The notes: generated from the sequence alone by a model not told the origin. A stretch of DNA of 64,000 nucleotides from Oceanobacillus halophilus (GCF_003628505.1 NZ_RBZP01000001.1:558001-622000); one strand, 5' to 3'; shown: positions 27,276 to 35,951, counted from the first letter of the stretch. Program-made: numbers and translations.

Positions 27276-27600
27276 TCGTGGTTTTACATTAATTGAAGTA
27301 CTTGTTGCAACAGGATTATTAACAACAGCTATTTCACTTTTACTACCTATGATATCACTGCTTAACAATGAGCAGCTCATTCTAAGTGAGAGACGGCAAA
27401 TAATGCATGAATTACATGATAATTTACAACCTTACCTATGGAAAGAAAAAAGTGCACCTGGAGAATATTCAAGCAAAATAAACGGAACCCTAGTTACTTA
27501 TGAATATGCCCATGAAGGTGAATATGTAGAAGGATGTGCAATTTGGCAAAATGTCAGAAAAACGAACGAAACATTATGCATATATGGAATTAAAGAATGA
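27262..27600 (+). CDS. comGE: Minor competence pseudopilin ComGE
   Basis: A 112-residue minor pseudopilin with the motif R-G | F-T-L-I-E-V at residues 6-12, a hydrophobic helix to about residue 28 and a short globular part. The start is TTG preceded by the very strong site AAAGGAGG inside the end of comGD. It is one of four minor pseudopilins that follow comGC in this operon. Confidence 0.88.
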   Translation: MGTINRGFTLIEVLVATGLLTTAISLLLPMISLLNNEQLILSERRQIMHELHDNLQPYLWKEKSAPGEYSSKINGTLVTYEYAHEGEYVEGCAIWQNVRKTNETLCIYGIKE

Positions 27601-27997
27601 AGATGGTTTTAGCTTTTTATCTATGTTTTTAGCTTTAACCATTATTAGTACAACTTTACCGCTTTTTGTGTATGCTCTTCATTCCATAAATCAGATTCCA
27701 AACTACTATGAAGAATGGTCGATCCAGCAATTTTTTCAGTTCATGCGTGACGAAATAATCATCTCCAATGAAATCACCGTTATGGATGACAAAATAATTT
27801 TATCCCAAGATGATTCTAAGATATCTATCGAGCAATTCGATGGTATCATTCGAAGGCAATCGGACAATACAGGACATGAAATACTATTAGGGGATATTCA
27901 GGATTTCTCATTTGACAAATTGCCATATGGTATAAGACTGGAAATTACTAATTCTTTAGGAGACATCTATGAAAAATCAATTGTATACTATGACTAA
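27551..27997 (+). CDS. comGF: Competence protein ComGF
   Basis: A minor pseudopilin-like protein with D-G | F-S-F-L-S-M followed by a hydrophobic helix. It lacks the Glu at +5 that most pilins have. The globular domain shows the ComGF pattern (F-D-G-I-I-R-R-Q and a D-I-Q-D-F-S-F strand). The start is unresolved: GTG at 27536, ATG at 27551 and ATG at 27584 are all in frame inside comGE, and none has a well-spaced ribosome binding site, which suggests translational coupling. Confidence 0.85.
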   Translation: MSEKRTKHYAYMELKNEDGFSFLSMFLALTIISTTLPLFVYALHSINQIPNYYEEWSIQQFFQFMRDEIIISNEITVMDDKIILSQDDSKISIEQFDGIIRRQSDNTGHEILLGDIQDFSFDKLPYGIRLEITNSLGDIYEKSIVYYD

Positions 27998-28361
27998 TCA
28001 GAGAGGTTTTATGTTTCCTTATGTCTTATTTATCATTACAATTCTTCTTATCTTTGTCACTTCAAGTATTAATTTCTATAGAAATGATATACAGCTAACA
28101 CAACAGTACTTAGAGCATATAAGGGTAGAAACATTGTTTCAGATGGGAAGAGAAAAATATAAACAGAATATAACTAATTCAGAATCAATATCCCCCTCTT
28201 CTGAAGTAACTTATGAATTTCCAGATGGAAACGTAACTATTCTCACTAAGAAAATCGATGGTGATAATTATCATTTATTTTTTACCATCTATACGAAAGA
28301 ACTGAACATGAAATATACTTATACTCATACTTACCATATAAGTAACTTATCAAATTCATGA
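27969..28361 (+). CDS. comGG: Competence protein ComGG
   Basis: The last gene of the operon, with 130 residues. R-G | F-M-F-P-Y-V-L-F starts an N-terminal membrane helix (about 14-32), followed by a small globular domain with low sequence conservation, as usual for ComGG. It lacks the Glu at +5. TTAGGAG precedes the ATG, which lies inside comGF. No terminator hairpin was evident after the stop. Confidence 0.82.
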   Translation: MKNQLYTMTNQRGFMFPYVLFIITILLIFVTSSINFYRNDIQLTQQYLEHIRVETLFQMGREKYKQNITNSESISPSSEVTYEFPDGNVTILTKKIDGDNYHLFFTIYTKELNMKYTYTHTYHISNLSNS

Positions 28362-28467
28362 TATGTATTCAAATATGAATATTCTATTACAATTAATCAT
28401 TTTGTCCCATTTTAATTAACCTTTCTATTATAATAATGATATAAAATGAAATTGTGAGGTGTTGAAC

Positions 28468-29163
28468 ATGGAACAAACACTAAAAGTTACTAACGTATTA
28501 AGCGATCCAACAAGGTTTCATATTTATCAATATTTAATTGAAAATCACAAGGAAGTTAGTGTTACCGAAATAGCGAAAGAATTTAATATTCACCCAAATG
28601 TAGCAAGATTGCATCTTTCTAAATTAGAGGACATAAGAATGGTCGTATCATATTCTCAGAAAACTGGAAAAGGTGGCAGACCAAGTAGACTTTACCGCTT
28701 ATCTGAAAATGTAATTGAATTAAACTTTCCGCATCGTGATTACAAATTACTCTCCTCTATCGTTATTGAATCACTAGCAGAAATGGGAGAAACTGGCAAA
28801 CAAGCATTATATACTACTGGTGAAAAATATGGAAGACAAATAATCGAGGATTTTCATCATAATAAAAAATTAAGTACAATGGAAAAATTAAATATCTTGG
28901 AAGATGCTTCTACCATGCTGGGAATGTATACAAACTTTGTCTATAATGAAGAAAAAAACTCCATTAAATTTGAAGTTAATAATTGTCCATTTAAAGAATT
29001 AGCTTCTAAAAATCATGATTTAATATGTGATATGCATCATTCATTTATTAAGGGAATGTTTGAGGTTTTATTTTCAGATATAGATTTAGTTATCGAAGAA
29101 AATATGTTTATAAATGGCTGTGATAATTGCTCTTATACAGCAAATTTGTTAGTTAATAATTAA
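28468..29163 (+). CDS. ArsR-like winged-helix regulator with C-terminal four-cysteine site
   Basis: Residues 1-80 form an ArsR/DeoR-type winged helix (L-S-D-P-T-R at 11-16, recognition helix near H-P-N-V-A-R-L-H-L). Residues 90-231 form a sensor domain with four cysteines at 173, 187, 218 and 221. Such cysteine sets bind Fe-S or zinc in SufR-like regulators, so a redox or metal-sensing role is plausible but not shown. The ATG was chosen for its GAGG site 8 bases upstream; a GTG three codons earlier is less well placed. It precedes DUF2626 and follows comGG. Confidence 0.85.
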   Translation: MEQTLKVTNVLSDPTRFHIYQYLIENHKEVSVTEIAKEFNIHPNVARLHLSKLEDIRMVVSYSQKTGKGGRPSRLYRLSENVIELNFPHRDYKLLSSIVIESLAEMGETGKQALYTTGEKYGRQIIEDFHHNKKLSTMEKLNILEDASTMLGMYTNFVYNEEKNSIKFEVNNCPFKELASKNHDLICDMHHSFIKGMFEVLFSDIDLVIEENMFINGCDNCSYTANLLVNN

Positions 29164-29169
29164 CATTCG

Positions 29170-29198
29170 TTTACAAGTTGGAAATTAATGTTTATAAT
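29170..29198 (+). promoter_or_regulatory. SigA promoter of the DUF2626 gene
   Basis: TTTACA (29170-29175) and TATAAT (29193-29198) are separated by exactly 17 bases, a near-consensus SigA promoter about 36 bases before the GTG start. Confidence 0.75.
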
Positions 29199-29203
29199 AG
29201 CAA

Positions 29204-29217
29204 TGATAACGTTATCT
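29204..29217 (+). promoter_or_regulatory. Palindromic operator candidate, cre-like
   Basis: The sequence TGATAACGTTATCT contains a perfect 12-base palindrome placed 5 bases after the -10. It matches 12 of 14 positions of the CcpA cre consensus TGWAANCGNTNWCA. A site here could block transcription initiation of the DUF2626 gene. Confidence 0.45.
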
Positions 29218-29233
29218 AAAGGGGGGGACTCAC

Positions 29234-29476
29234 GTGGATCGTATGTTTCGTGTTCTTGCCTTTTGGACAGGTATATTTACAGTCATGTTCTACGTAGGTG
29301 ATATGGTTGGAACAGCGCTATTATTTCTTGTTCAAACGGTGTTTTTCCTTACATTAAGCTATTTGAAATTGTCTGAAAGAATGTATATGTATTTATTCGG
29401 GGCTTACTGTACATTGTTTATGGTTGGCTTTACATGGTATTCAGAATTTATACTTGTACCCGGTTTCGGCCATTAA
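29234..29476 (+). CDS. yqgY: DUF2626 family membrane protein (YqgY)
   Basis: An 80-residue hydrophobic protein with about three membrane helices and no charged domain. The family is confined to Bacillales and has no assigned function. The start is a GTG after the G-rich site AAAGGGGGGG; the family start M-D-R-M-F-R-V-L-A-F-W supports it. It has its own strong promoter and terminator, so it is probably well expressed. Confidence 0.85.
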   Translation: MDRMFRVLAFWTGIFTVMFYVGDMVGTALLFLVQTVFFLTLSYLKLSERMYMYLFGAYCTLFMVGFTWYSEFILVPGFGH

Positions 29477-29488
29477 AATGGCTAAAGA

Positions 29489-29525
29489 AAAAAACACCCT
29501 TACACTTCGGTGCAAGGGTGTTTTT
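29489..29525 (+). terminator. Terminator of the DUF2626 gene
   Basis: The stem AAAAACACCCTT...AAGGGTGTTTTT closed by a stable TTCG tetraloop lies just after the stop codon and ends in a T-run. Confidence 0.9.
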
Positions 29526-29559
29526 GTTTAGCTGTTTTTTCTTAATATGGAGACTGCTG

Positions 29560-30003
29560 TCACTCCCCACGTTACTTGTTGCCATTTATGTCGCATATTG
29601 TATAGACTGTTCTTTAATTCAGAATGTTATAGCATTCGCTCACACTTATGGTTGAAATATGTAGTCACTCGCTTCGGCAGAACCCTTCGCTTTTCGCAGG
29701 CACGGCCTCAGCCTTCTCGTAGAAAAACGTAACTGCGCCTGTGTCTACTAATAACGCTCCGAAGTAAGCTTCCTCGGTGCAAGGTCCAAAGGAGTATATT
29801 CATGTAGTAGCCTTGCTGCGGGGTCCACGGACACGTGCTTTTCCCGCAGGAGGCTCACTAGCTCCCCGCGGAAAGCGTAGTGTATTTCCTTAACGAATAT
29901 AAAGTACTATTCTTAATGAAATAATTCTTCATTAAATAAATTTGGATTCTCTATCTATTCCGACGTAGTTAACAAGCAACGAAACTCACAAAAAGAGCCT
30001 TTA
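29560..30003 (+). mobile_element. GC-rich bipartite intergenic repeat (copy B)
   Basis: A gene-free GC-rich block. Its left arm (about 29668-29717) contains CGCTTCGGCAGAA, CTTCGCTTT and ACGGCCTCAGCC. Its right arm (about 29835-29898) contains GAGGCTCACTAGCTCCCC, GCGGAAAGCG and GTGTATTTCC. The right end (29974-30000) carries the terminal repeat GGCTCTTTTTGTGAGTTTCG on the minus strand. The left end is less clear. Reading frames here are not gene-like. The same two arms occur near 36 kb and, in reverse, near 45.5 kb. Confidence 0.7.
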
Positions 30004-30006
30004 GTT

Positions 30007-30627
30007 TTATCTTACAAAGGGATTGTTAATTTTTTCATCTTGAATAGTTGTTCTTGGCCCGTGTCCAGGATAGACCGTGAAATTATCGGGCAGTGTATAA
30101 AAATGATTCTGTATACTTTTTTCTAGTTGAGACAAATCTCCACCTGGCAAATCAGTTCTTCCTATTCCTTGTTTAAAAAGGACATCTCCCCCAATAATAA
30201 AATTCCCTTCATGAAAGATAAAACTTACACTTCCTGGTGAATGTCCTGGTGTGTGAACAACTTCAAAGGAAAATGTTCGTAGATTGAGTTTGCCTGCCTT
30301 TAACTCGTGTTCAGGTGGCTTCGCGGAGATTTCATTACCGATAAAGGCGACAGAACCATTTAACTGTGGATTCTCTAGCCATGAATGTTCCAGTGTATGT
30401 AAATATACTTCAATACCGAATTCATTCCGAAGATCTTCTACTGCTCCTATATGATCAAAATGAGCGTGCGTTAATAAAATTGCACTTGGAGTAGCTTTGA
30501 TACGATTCAAATAACCAATTATTTTGTCCGGTTCCCCACCTGGATCAATAATTAATGCGTTCTTCTCTTTGGAAACAATATAACAATTCGTTCCTAATGG
30601 ACCAACAGGCAAACATTCAACATTCAT
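30007..30627 (-). CDS. Metallo-beta-lactamase-fold hydrolase YqgX
   Basis: A 206-residue glyoxalase II-like hydrolase. The dinuclear zinc site is complete: T-H-A-H-F-D-H (about 53-59), H in H-T-P-G-H-S-P-G-S (about 132), Asp in G-G-D-V-L-F and the final P-G-H-G. The substrate is unknown; related proteins hydrolyse thioesters such as S-lactoylglutathione analogues (bacillithiol conjugates are a reasonable guess in Bacillaceae). It is preceded by AGGAGG. The gene order with DUF2626 and DUF2759 is the standard yqgY-yqgX-yqgW set. Confidence 0.9.
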   Translation of the reverse strand: MNVECLPVGPLGTNCYIVSKEKNALIIDPGGEPDKIIGYLNRIKATPSAILLTHAHFDHIGAVEDLRNEFGIEVYLHTLEHSWLENPQLNGSVAFIGNEISAKPPEHELKAGKLNLRTFSFEVVHTPGHSPGSVSFIFHEGNFIIGGDVLFKQGIGRTDLPGGDLSQLEKSIQNHFYTLPDNFTVYPGHGPRTTIQDEKINNPFVR

Positions 30628-30806
30628 TATTAAACCTCCTTTAAGGTATCTTACATAATTTTGAAATCATTTGTATTTATCTCGACAAAACCCATATATT
30701 ACTATAAAATATAAATATGTATTGACTTAATTACATAATAATACAACGTAATTCCCAAATCAAAATTTTATACTCGGGAGAAAGGGCATAAGGAGGTATT
30801 CTTAAC

Positions 30807-30977
30807 ATGCATATTGTATTAGGAGTTTTGTGTCTTTTTATAGCATTGTTAGCTGTAGTATCAGTAGTGCGTCAAATGAAGTTTAAAAATATGTTTGCAT
30901 TACTCTTTTCAGCGCTAACTGCTGTCGTTTTTGGTTTCTTTTCTATCGCAACAATTATTTCAGAAATTAGTGGTTAA
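30807..30977 (+). CDS. DUF2759 family small membrane protein (YqgW-like)
   Basis: A 56-residue protein that starts M-H-I-V-L-G-V-L and ends S-E-I-S-G. It has two membrane helices (about 2-21 and 29-53) joined by a short basic loop (R-Q-M-K-F-K). Length, pattern and position next to YqgX match the DUF2759 family of Bacillales, whose function is unknown. AAGGAGG precedes the ATG by a good distance and a terminator follows, so the gene is real despite its size. Confidence 0.8.
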   Translation: MHIVLGVLCLFIALLAVVSVVRQMKFKNMFALLFSALTAVVFGFFSIATIISEISG

Positions 30978-30988
30978 ATCCATTTAAT

Positions 30989-31025
30989 AAAAGAGCTGCT
31001 TAGTATTAGACTAAGCAGCTCTTTT
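30989..31025. terminator. Bidirectional terminator between DUF2759 gene and yqgS
   Basis: The stem AAAAGAGCTGCTTAGT with its complement (loop of 5) has A/T runs on both sides and lies between two convergent genes. Confidence 0.9.
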
Positions 31026-31048
31026 ATTTACCTTTAAGGTAGAAATAT

Positions 31049-32950
31049 CTATTCTTCTTCAAAATTGTAAAATCGTAATAAATCTCCATAAATTAAATTA
31101 TCTGAGTGCTGTAATTCAGTTTGTACTTTTTCATCGATAGAACTACATGCATTTGTATTTTCTTTCTCCGTGGCGTCATCCATACTTTCTTCTAATGGCT
31201 CTCCAGTTTCTCGGTCATAACATATGCCTACTGTAGAGATATATTCATCACTCACGAAGTCACCATTTCTAAGTGCGATATAACCTTTCCTATTCTCAGA
31301 AAATAAATCATTACCAAAGTAAATATCTTCTTCTTGTTCCACACCTAATAAGTTTAACATCGTTGGCTTCATATCTATTTGACCAGTTACTTCAGATATT
31401 GTTTCTCCATTCCCATCTCCCGGTATATGAATAAATAGTGGTACTCGCTGTAATTGCACTTGATCATAAGGTGTAATCTCATCTTTATCTAAATACATAC
31501 TCATAGCTTTATTATGGTTTGCACTAATTCCAATATGATCACCCATTATGACAATGACTGAATCTTCATAGAGATCTGCTTCTTTCAATTGATCAAAAAA
31601 TTCCTTGATAGCATCATCCATATACCGAACGGCAGGAAAGAAATTATTTAACGTATTTGAATTAGAATCGTATGGTTCAATATATTGATCTTCTTCTTCT
31701 AATTCAAACGGAAAATGGTTCGTAAGTGTGATGAATTTCGCATAATATGGTTCTTCCATCGACTGTAAATATTTTATGGACTGTTCAAAGAATGGCTTAT
31801 CTTTTAGTCCCCAGCCCACAGAATTCTCTTCATTTATTTCATAGGCTTTCTCATCATAAAAATGATCAAAACCTAGGCTATCGTACATTTGAAATCTATT
31901 CCAGAAACTGCCATTATTTGCGTGTAATACAGAGGAAGTATACCCTTCTTCTTTTATGATTTCTGGTGTCGCATGATATTCATTACCACCATGCGTAAAG
32001 AAAACAGCTCCTCTAGATAACGGGTACATCGAGTTTTCGATTAGGAACTCTGAATCCGATGTGTTTCCTTGACCTGTTTGTTCATAAAAATTATCAAAGT
32101 AATAGGTATCTTCATCTTCTATCAAACTATTTAAGAATGGAGTAACTTCTTCCCCATATACATCGTTATTAATAACAAAGGTTTGTAAGGACTCAGCATT
32201 TATCCATATCACATTTTTTCCTTCTGCAGCCCCAAACATATTCGATTTCTCATCCACTTTTACATTCTCTTCAATAAAATCTTCAATATCCGACAGTTCA
32301 TTTCCATCAGCAAATACTCGTTGCGTTTCAGCTTTAGAATGCTGAACAATATCATATAAATGATAGTTAAATAAACCAATATTTTTAACAAGATATTCAC
32401 GATCAAAACCACGGGTAAACAATTGTGGTCGTTCCATCTCAGCCAGGAAGAAATTCCCTGCTAAAAGTAATAAGGACATAGAAAGCGCAAAGACTTTTCC
32501 TCGTTTCTGATACGAAACTGTTAGTTCTTTTTCATTTCGCTTACTTAGAATCCAAATAAGAACTGTATCAACGAAAAGTAACAAGTCAAAAGGTTTTATT
32601 AATGTTAAAATACTCGAACCTAAATCAGACATATTACTTCCCATAAACAATTGTGGGATGGTAATAAAGTCTGTAAATTGTCGATAGAATACAAGATTTG
32701 CAAATACAATAAACGTAGCGATGAACGAAGAATATCGCAAAAATTTCATTTGTCTTGATGGTTTATTAAACCAAACTCCTAAAGAGAACAGCAAGAAGCC
32801 AGAAACAAATGGATTAATTAGCAAGATAAATTCCTGCATATTATTTTCTAATTCAATATTAAATAAAAAACGGTAGACAATATATGTTTTTAAACCGAAT
32901 AAAAAACTGGCAAGTATATAAAGTGGTATATTCGGTCTCCTGAATTTCAT
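31049..32950 (-). CDS. yqgS: LTA synthase family protein (YqgS)
   Basis: A polyglycerol-phosphate transferase homologue. Five N-terminal membrane helices (within residues 8-180) are followed by an extracellular sulfatase-fold domain. The metal site and catalytic threonine are visible: Glu in W-I-N-A-E-S-L, Thr in G-N-T-S-D-S-E-F (about residue 295), and D-H in I-M-G-D-H. The 633-residue length matches LtaS paralogues. It would transfer glycerol-phosphate from phosphatidylglycerol to the growing LTA chain or make a primer. The AlaP-type signal cleavage motif between the parts was not identified. Confidence 0.92.
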   Translation of the reverse strand: MKFRRPNIPLYILASFLFGLKTYIVYRFLFNIELENNMQEFILLINPFVSGFLLFSLGVWFNKPSRQMKFLRYSSFIATFIVFANLVFYRQFTDFITIPQLFMGSNMSDLGSSILTLIKPFDLLLFVDTVLIWILSKRNEKELTVSYQKRGKVFALSMSLLLLAGNFFLAEMERPQLFTRGFDREYLVKNIGLFNYHLYDIVQHSKAETQRVFADGNELSDIEDFIEENVKVDEKSNMFGAAEGKNVIWINAESLQTFVINNDVYGEEVTPFLNSLIEDEDTYYFDNFYEQTGQGNTSDSEFLIENSMYPLSRGAVFFTHGGNEYHATPEIIKEEGYTSSVLHANNGSFWNRFQMYDSLGFDHFYDEKAYEINEENSVGWGLKDKPFFEQSIKYLQSMEEPYYAKFITLTNHFPFELEEEDQYIEPYDSNSNTLNNFFPAVRYMDDAIKEFFDQLKEADLYEDSVIVIMGDHIGISANHNKAMSMYLDKDEITPYDQVQLQRVPLFIHIPGDGNGETISEVTGQIDMKPTMLNLLGVEQEEDIYFGNDLFSENRKGYIALRNGDFVSDEYISTVGICYDRETGEPLEESMDDATEKENTNACSSIDEKVQTELQHSDNLIYGDLLRFYNFEEE

Positions 32951-33151
32951 GATAACTCCTCCTATAATAAACCATCCACTTTCCTATATATCTATTTCTA
33001 TTACAATAAGATGGATCAAAGTTTATTTATTACTAACTCACTATAGTATATGACGAAACAAATCAAAAAAGGTTTCACTGAGTTTACAATTTCTTAATAT
33101 TTATATACTATGATAATCGACTTTCGTAATAAATAAACCTTTATCTCATAC

Positions 33152-34102
33152 TTATTTTACATTTTGTTTAACCAGATAGGCACCACCAATGATTCCAGCG
33201 TCATTTCCTAACTCTGCTAGTTTCAACTCACAAACATCATTCAGCTTAGGAATCGCATACGTTTCAAAGGAAGATGCAATAAGATCAAGCAAATAAACCC
33301 CCGCTTTTGAAACGCCGCCACCAATAATAATTTTAGAAGGATTAATGATAGTAGCCATATTTGCCAATGTTCTACCTAAGATATCAACTGTGTTATTTAT
33401 AATCTGAACACTAATTTCGTCACCGCTTTTTGCAAAATCAATAATATCTTTAGCAGATAATTTTCCATGTTCTTCATAGAACTTAGCCAGTTTTGAATCT
33501 GGGTTTATAGAAACTGCATCTATTCCCTGACGCTTAATGCCTGTAGCCGAACAGATTGTCTCTAGACAACCAATACCGCCACAGTTACACGGAATTCCAT
33601 TTGGATCGATTTTTATATGACCAATTTCTCCTGCCATACCATTTTCTCCATTCAGTATGGAACCATTAGCAATGACCCCGCCACCAACACCTGTACCAAG
33701 TGTAACAGCAATCATATTTTTGGCTCCATTACCTGCACCTATCCAGTTTTCTCCCAATGCTGCAATATTTGCATCATTTTGCACGTAGACTGGAAGATTT
33801 GCTCTCTCCTTCATTTCTTTAGCTAAGTCCATGTTTTTCCAACCAATGTTTACTGCTTCATATACAAAACCACTGTCTGGTTCAATAAAACCCGGTGCAC
33901 CAATACCTATTCCCAACAAAGACCCTTTAGATATATTTAATGAATGTGTGTGCCCTTGAATTGATTTCCAAATATCATCCATAATTGCCTTTCCACCATT
34001 AGAGGTGTTTGTAGGCACTTCCCATTTTTTTAATATTTCCCCATCTTGATTAATAAAACCAATCTTAACTGTTGTTCCACCAATATCTACACCAATCATC
34101 AT
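33152..34102 (-). CDS. glcK: Glucokinase (ROK family)
   Basis: GlcK phosphorylates free glucose with ATP. The N-terminal phosphate loop reads G-V-D-I-G-G-T-T-V-K and the ROK zinc motif C-N-C-G-G-I-G-C-L-E-T is intact near residue 170. The sugar-contacting E-I-G-H segment precedes it. Upstream in-frame codons lie inside yqgQ. The ATG one base after the yqgQ stop was chosen; it gives 316 residues. The co-transcription yqgQ-glcK is conserved in Bacillus. Confidence 0.94.
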   Translation of the reverse strand: MMIGVDIGGTTVKIGFINQDGEILKKWEVPTNTSNGGKAIMDDIWKSIQGHTHSLNISKGSLLGIGIGAPGFIEPDSGFVYEAVNIGWKNMDLAKEMKERANLPVYVQNDANIAALGENWIGAGNGAKNMIAVTLGTGVGGGVIANGSILNGENGMAGEIGHIKIDPNGIPCNCGGIGCLETICSATGIKRQGIDAVSINPDSKLAKFYEEHGKLSAKDIIDFAKSGDEISVQIINNTVDILGRTLANMATIINPSKIIIGGGVSKAGVYLLDLIASSFETYAIPKLNDVCELKLAELGNDAGIIGGAYLVKQNVK

Positions 34103-34103
34103 T

Positions 34104-34319
34104 TCATTCATTACCTTTTGCCTCATTTCTTGATAGTCTTGATTTTTCTTTGCGTAAAATTATTTTTGAAAGTTTATATTCTTCATTACTAATAAACTGG
34201 TATTTAAATAAATCATCTATTTCCATGTCCATTAACTCTAGATCACCGATTCTGTCCCCAGTATATATAAAGGTGTGAAACTTTTTTAATAATTGCTGTA
34301 CATCATAAACTGTCTTCAC
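34104..34319 (-). CDS. yqgQ: YqgQ family protein (DUF910)
   Basis: A 71-residue helical protein with the family pattern V-x-Q-L-L-K-K-F near the start, Y-T-G-D-R and E-L-M-E-x-E-I-D-D-L-like residues (D-M-E-I-D-D-L-F). It starts with GTG. Function is unknown; structural data on YqgQ suggest a nucleic-acid binding three-helix bundle, but this is not firm. It forms an operon with glcK, whose start is one base after its stop. Confidence 0.85.
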   Translation of the reverse strand: MKTVYDVQQLLKKFHTFIYTGDRIGDLELMDMEIDDLFKYQFISNEEYKLSKIILRKEKSRLSRNEAKGNE

Positions 34320-34470
34320 TTCAAATCACCATTATTATTATAGCAAACCTTGCTCTAGAAATGAATTAAATTATCGTAATAACAAATAAGCTATCGCTTT
34401 AAAAATGAAATTTTCAAGTGGCATCTTATGCACAATATGTACCATCCATGACGGGAAGTGCCTAATGACT

Positions 34471-34507
34471 TAAAAACAGGAAAACCCAGATCATTAACGA
34501 TCTGGGT
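34471..34507 (-). terminator. Terminator overlapping the end of spoVAF
   Basis: A stem of nine pairs (ACCCAGATC/GATCTGGGT) includes the stop region of spoVAF and is followed on the minus strand by TTTTCCTGTTTTTAAG. Confidence 0.75.
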
Positions 34508-35951
34508 CCTTTGGGTGAAGAAATTCTGGTCTCGTGCGCTGTAAAGGAATAGGTGAGCGAAGAAGAATCTCCTTGAATGCTCGTAAATTGAAGGGAATGA
34601 ATGGCCAAAAATATGGAATATGGAATGTCTTCATTCTTGCCAAATAAATAATCCACAAAGTGACTCCAATGATAAAGCCGGGTCCCCCAAACACCGCTGT
34701 AAAAATCAATAGTACAATTCTTGAAATATGATTAGATAAACTTAACTCATAACTTGGTGTTGCATAGGTACCTATTGCAGCTATTGCTATATATAGTATT
34801 ACCTCATTTGAGAACCATCCAACTTCTACTGAAACTTGACCGATTAGGATTGCCGCTACTAAACCAAGAGCTGTTGCAAGAGAAGCCGGGCTATGTATGG
34901 CAGCCATACGCAGCATGTCCATTCCAAGTTCTGCCAGAATAAATTGAACCAATAAGGGTATATTCCCTTCTTCGTTTGGACCGATAAAATCTAATCCACT
35001 AGGCAGATATTCTGGCTGCACCGATACTAGGTAATATAATGGTAAAATAAATATCGAAAGAAATACTGCTATGAATCTTATCATCCTTAAATAAGCTCCA
35101 ACCAATGGTTTTTGCCTATACTCCTCCGCATGTTGTAAGTGATGCCAATACGTAGATGGAGTTATCATGACACTAGGTGAGCCATCAATCATGATAAGGA
35201 TATGCCCTTCATAAAGATGAGCTGCAGCTGTATCAGGTCTTTCCGTATACCTTATGGAAGGATAGGGATTCCAATGTCTGCCGCTGAGATATTCTTCAAC
35301 TGTCTTTTCTGCCATTGGTAAGCCGTCCGTATCGATTTTTTTCAAAACTGATTCCAAGTATTCAACACGACTTTCATCAGCGATATCTGACAGGTAACAA
35401 AGTGCAATATCTGTCTTTGACCTTCTACCAATTTGCAAATATTTCATTCTCAAGGAACGGTCCCTTACTCTTCTTCTAGTTAAAGCCGTATTAAATACAA
35501 TAGTCTCAACATAACCATCTCTTGATCCACGAACCACACGCTCTAAATCCGGCTCAGCAGGTGAACGAACTGGATAAGTTCGAGCGTCGATGATTAGAAT
35601 TTTGTCTATTCCTTCAACCACCAATGCTGTAGGACCAGCAAGCACCATATCAGCAGCCTGGTTTAAATCCTCTGTTTGATCTAATTCAATGTAAGGGATA
35701 TAAGTTTTTATCAATTTTTCTAATGGGTCAGGCTCCAAGTCTCCAGGTTCTAACTTAGCTAATAATTTCATAAGCAAATGCAAAATATCATCTTTCGCAA
35801 ACCCATCGACAAGGAATAGTGACATTCTATGTCCAGCATATTCCATATCCAAACGTATTAAATCAAAACTGTCATCAATCCCTAACCGTTCATTAATATA
35901 ATCTACATTTTCCTCGTAAGAAGGAAAAAGCAGTTGTTTTTCTGTTTCCAT
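34494..35951 (-). CDS. spoVAF: Spore germination protein SpoVAF (GerA-A family)
   Basis: A 485-residue GerAA-type protein. The soluble N-terminal half carries the signature R-V-V-R-G-S-R-D-G (about 135-143) and T-A-L-T-R-R-R-V-R-D. The C-terminal half has about five membrane helices and the motif R-M-A-A-I-H-S-P-A-S-L-A. These features fit SpoVAF better than nutrient-receptor A subunits. In B. subtilis SpoVAF forms a germination ion channel with YqhR (FigP), also present in this window. Here it stands alone rather than in a spoVA operon, with no GerB or GerC neighbour. Confidence 0.9.
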   Translation of the reverse strand: METEKQLLFPSYEENVDYINERLGIDDSFDLIRLDMEYAGHRMSLFLVDGFAKDDILHLLMKLLAKLEPGDLEPDPLEKLIKTYIPYIELDQTEDLNQAADMVLAGPTALVVEGIDKILIIDARTYPVRSPAEPDLERVVRGSRDGYVETIVFNTALTRRRVRDRSLRMKYLQIGRRSKTDIALCYLSDIADESRVEYLESVLKKIDTDGLPMAEKTVEEYLSGRHWNPYPSIRYTERPDTAAAHLYEGHILIMIDGSPSVMITPSTYWHHLQHAEEYRQKPLVGAYLRMIRFIAVFLSIFILPLYYLVSVQPEYLPSGLDFIGPNEEGNIPLLVQFILAELGMDMLRMAAIHSPASLATALGLVAAILIGQVSVEVGWFSNEVILYIAIAAIGTYATPSYELSLSNHISRIVLLIFTAVFGGPGFIIGVTLWIIYLARMKTFHIPYFWPFIPFNLRAFKEILLRSPIPLQRTRPEFLHPKDPDR

